From assembly GCF_033568475.1 (NCBI RefSeq), contig NC_133122.1:114220289-114284288 (forward strand): 64,000 bases of DNA. Direction: 5' to 3'. Under the pieces are notes generated by a model. That model was not told where the DNA came from and made no database searches. It saw nothing but the letters and a program-made list of their open reading frames with translations. Made by a program: the position numbers and the translations under genes. Below are positions 60,380 through 64,000 of the stretch, one piece after another (the first letter of the stretch is position 1; every line of letters begins with the position of its first letter). Source of the stretch: Henckelia pumila. Lineage: Eukaryota; Streptophyta; Magnoliopsida; Lamiales; Gesneriaceae.

Positions 60380-62068
60380 CTAATGTCATAGTCGTAATCC
60401 TTCACAAGCTCTAACCATTTGCGTTGCCTCATGTTCAACTCTTTCTGAGTGAAGAAGTACTTGAGACTATTGTGATCAGTGAAAATCTTTCAATTCTCGC
60501 CATACAGTTAGTGCCTCCAAATTTTCAACGCAAAAACAACGGCTGCAAGCTCTAGGTCATGCGTCGGATAATTATGCTCATGAATTTTCAGCTGTCTCAA
60601 CTCATAGGCAATCACTCTGTCACACTGCATAAGTACGGCGCCTAAACGCAGCTTAGACGAATCTGTAAACACCACTAAATCCTCATGAGCGACTGGCATC
60701 GCTAACACTAGTGCAGAAGTGAGTGCCTCCTTCAACTGATCGAAGCTCCTCTGACAATCAGAACTCCACACGAACTTCGCATTCTTTTTGGTCAAGGATG
60801 TCAAGGGCACTGCAATAGAAGAAAATCCCTTAATAAACTTTGCCAAACCCAAGAAATTGCGAATCTCTAATGCGTTCTTCGGAGTCCTCCAGTTCTGAAC
60901 TGCTTCAACCTTAGACTGATCCAAAGCTATCCCATCTCTAGAAATAATATGGCCAAGAAAGGCCACCTTCTCAAGCCAAAACTCACACTTGCTGAACTTT
61001 TCATACAATCGATGCTCCCTCAGAGTCTGCAAAGCTGTCTGCAAGTGTTGTCTATGCTCCCCGATGCTCCTGGAGTAGATCAATATGTCATCAATAAATA
61101 CTATAATGAACTTCTCAAGATACGGCTGAAATACACGGTTCATGATATCCATAAAGACCACTGGAGCATTAGTAAATCCGAATGGCATTACTAAAAACTC
61201 GTAATGCCCATATCGTGTCCGGAAAGCAGTCTTGGATACATCAGCATCTCTGATCCGCAACTGATGATATCTAGATTGTAGATCGATCTTGAAGAACACC
61301 GAAGCTCCCTACAACTGATCAAACAAGTCCTCTATCCTCGGCAGTGGGTACTTATTCTTCACTGTAACCCTGTTGAGCTCTTGGTAGTCAATGCACAGTC
61401 TCATACTTCCATCCTTCTTCTTCAAAAATAACACTGGTGCTCCCCAAGGAGAAAATCTAGGGCAAATAATGCCTTTCTCCCATAACTCCTGGATCTGCTC
61501 CTTCAGCTCTTTCATCTCAGTAGGATCAAGTTGGTACGGTGCCTTAGAGATAGGCACCGTATCAGAAATCAACTCAATACTGAATTCTACTTCTCTCGAT
61601 TGTGGAATTCCTGCAACATCATCCGGAAAAACATCCGGAAAGTCACGAACAATGTCTATCTCTGATAAGGATCTTCTGGACGATTCTGACACTGAGACAA
61701 CACTGGCGAGAAACCCCTGACAACCTTGTCTCAATAATTTCCTCGAACGCACAAAAGATATGACATGAAAAGCGTTGCTGCTCTGGGATGCAAAGAAGAT
61801 AAATGATTCACCCTCAGGATGTTTCACTGATACTGTCCTCCGACGAAAATCAATCGAAGCTCCATTGACCGTCAGCCAGTCCATACCCAATATCAAATCA
61901 AAACTGGTCATCGGTAATACCACTAGATCATCCATGATGGAATGTCCTTGCAGCTCTAACTCCAAACCCCTGATGAAACTAGTCGTAGTAAGAATCTGCC
62001 CAGACGGCATGATGACATCATACCCTGTGGTAGCAACCTCAGGTGTGATACCTATCCGTCTGATAAAC
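60380..62068 (-). pseudogene. F protease end, reverse transcriptase and RNase H
   Basis: The frame 62010-61309 holds the DLILGMDWL block and the RT start ([17 protein letters not shown]). A TAG at 61306 replaces a glutamine after DLFDQL. The next frame, 61299-60508, has GYHQ-type [20 protein letters not shown], the catalytic FIDDILIYS and the RNase H start ([14 protein letters not shown]). A TAA after KIWRH ends it, and further RNase H text continues to about 60340. The 5' part of pol and gag lie beyond the D3 insertion, outside the window. Confidence 0.87.
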
Positions 62069-63359
62069 TGTAGTGATCCTTACCCGGATCACCTACTAAA
62101 CAAAACTTAGGCATGCAATTAACTTAATAAATAGATATCAGAATGAAACTGCGAAAACCATAAATAATATACAATCCCAAGTAAAGGAATCTGTAATTTA
62201 TCCAATAATATACAACCAAATCGAATAGCTGTATAAACCCAAAACAACAGTAATAAAACCTAAGCGAAGCTCCAGCTGACGAACCACTGACTAGCCCCTC
62301 CGGGATCCACCCTCCTCGTCCAATCGCAAACCTGCCCCATGGAATAGGGTGTCCAAAAAATACAGAGTACGAGACGTGAGCATAAAACGCTCAGTGCGAG
62401 AGTATGAGCATACATGCATGCAAAGTGAACTCCCTATAGACTCGAGGTCAAGGATCAGATAACAGAGACAGACCGGGCCCTGGTATGTAGCACGCTGTGC
62501 CGTCGCTTCAGGAGGTGTCTCCCATACCGAGATAACCGTCGATACGCCGGACCCAAATCGATGGAAGTCCATCCACTAACAGGATAGGGTACAATCCTAC
62601 TAACAGACATCTCGAAAGAGATACAGCAAGATGCAAATGAATGCAGCATAATATCATGGCATATAAATAATGCAGTCACATAATACATGTATACTCAGTC
62701 AGGATATCTCGAACAGTACTTTCGTACCTCAAAACAGTGCAAGCTCTACCAACTCTAGCTCCACGCCTATAGTCTTCTCTACACTGCCAAATGATACTAC
62801 TATCATTAAAGTGCTCTAAAAGCCTTAACTAAGCTATTGCATACTCCCAAATATTTATAGGAAGCAAAAGCTATACCTTCGTCCGTCGTTAGCCCTTTGA
62901 TGTCGATGCCTCCAAAACTTGGGCGCAACTCCGCTACGACTGCCGAATGTCTCGTCGACCTCCGGACCAAGCCTAAGAAGACTAGAACAGCTCCAAAAGG
63001 ACTAGAATGGAAAGGAGAACTCGGAATTGGCAAATGAAAGTGAAACCTCGGCCTTCTATTTATAGACATTGATCGGAACTTCCGATCCTTGATCGGAACG
63101 TCCGAACTTCGAACGGAACGTCCGATCCTGCCATCGGAGCTTTCGAAGATCCTGATCTGCCACATGTCAAAATATCACTTGTTGATTCCGTATAGGGGTG
63201 ATCGAAGCTTCCGATCTTGCCACACGTCATGCCTGACGTAATATTGATCGAAGCTTCCGATCCTGTTCGGTGCTTCCGATCCTGATCGGAGCTTCCGAAC
63301 TCTACCCAAGTAATTATGATTAATTCCTTAATTACTGATTTTGGTTACGGGCTACTACA
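62069..63359 (-). mobile_element. D3 element 3' LTR
   Basis: The ends are TGTAGTGATCC and GGGCTACTACA, with a polypurine tract on the minus strand at 63360. It interrupts F's protease coding text after TAAAC (62064-62068), the likely TSD, whose partner is outside the window. CTATTTATAG lies at about 63055-63064, with the palindrome array at 63068-63300. Confidence 0.9.
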
Positions 63360-63494
63360 TTCTCCCCCACTTAAGATATTTCATCCTCGAAATCAGATCT
63401 TAAGTACCGAATTCAAATACAGAAATCAGAAACATTCTTTATTCAAATCAAGCGTTTACAGAGTTTGCAACTGAATACAACTTAAAGAATGAAA

Positions 63495-64000
63495 TCAAAA
63501 CAACTCAGGATGGTCTTTACGCATCCTGTCCTCAAGTTCCCAAGTAGCTTCCTCAGTGCCTCGGCGCTGCCACTGAACTAAAACCAAAGGAATGACTTTG
63601 TTCCATAAAACCTTATCCTTATAATCCAGGATACGAAGAGGTTTCTGAACATAAGTCAAATCCTTGTCTACCTGAACCTCAGACCGCTGCAGAATATGAG
63701 ACTCATCCGCCACATACCGTCGCAACAGAGACACGTGGAACACGTCGTGAATACTGGATAGATGCGGTGGCAAGGCTAGTCGATAAGCCAAATCGCCAAT
63801 GCTCTCCAAGATCTCAAACGGACCGATAAATCTGGGAGACAACTTGACCTTAAGGACAAATCTGAGAATCTTGCGGAAATATGACACTCTCAGAAACACT
63901 TTCTCCCCGACCTCGAACTGCAAAGGCCTACGCTTGATATTAGCATAGCTGGCCTGACGATCCTGTGCAGTCTTAATCCGTTTCTTGATTTGATCAACAA
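63495..64000 (-). pseudogene. D3 integrase C-terminus and chromodomain-like tail (partial)
   Basis: Coding text from the window edge runs to the stop at 63495. It has the FRKILRF segment, the LSPRFIGPFEIL block, the HDVFHVSLLRRYVADES segment and an end reading EEATWELEDRM then HPELF. The visible part is open. The rest of the element lies to the right of the window. Confidence 0.88.

Overview
This is a plant nuclear window. I infer a eudicot and suspect an asterid of the Lamiales type, but that is only a guess from repeat style. Evidence for a plant genome: AT-rich intergenic DNA, GT-AG introns, eukaryotic poly(A) signals, and Ty3/Gypsy elements with a primer-binding site of the tRNA-iMet type (TGGTATCAGAGC). 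No bacterial operons, rRNA, tRNA or CRISPR arrays were seen. About two thirds of the window is retrotransposon DNA.

Layout. Both flanks form a nest of chromovirus-like Ty3/Gypsy elements, mostly on the minus strand, and the nest can be solved from target-site duplications (TSDs). A decayed element (G; LTR 2131-3149) carries a fragment of a second LTR (H; 3233-3347). H is broken by element F, whose 3' LTR is 3348-3418 plus 56074-58730 and whose pol is 58783-62068. Element D1 (3419-56068, TSD TATAC) sits in F's LTR. Element D2 (8467-15731, TSD TGGAC) sits in D1's gag. Element A (17716-55782, TSD GAACA) sits in D1's 5' LTR. A's 3' LTR carries a 1.85 kb insert (18663-20509). Element D3 (62069 to the window end) sits in F's protease region, and a D-type LTR tail on the plus strand fills 1-486.

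Element A is the puzzle. Its 5' LTR, PBS and gag N-terminus lie at 53.0-55.8 kb. Its integrase, chromodomain and 3' LTR lie at 17.7-23.0 kb. Its gag C-terminus to RNase H segment (25.5-28.4 kb) is inverted between two oppositely oriented copies of another LTR (B). The two halves of a TTAGT TSD show that B once sat in A's pol and that the segment flipped between the B LTRs. The two halves of A's gag are separated by about 25 kb of foreign DNA that carries three ordinary plant genes.

Gene island (36.2-52.9 kb). It starts with a decayed endogenous pararetrovirus fragment. Next are a six-exon coiled-coil protein gene (38820-40447, +), a five-exon lysine-rich protein gene with an apparent one-base frameshift (40832-42762, -), two long inverted-repeat (foldback) elements (43.05-47.07 kb), and a five-exon gene for a 187-residue protein (48803-50577, +). 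The genes are spliced, with phase-consistent exons and, for two of them, poly(A) signals, so they look like host genes. I recognise no pathway linking them.

The retroelement coding regions are broken. Most premature stops whose ancestral codon can be inferred are C-to-T type changes at CG or CHG sites, as expected of methylated, silenced elements.
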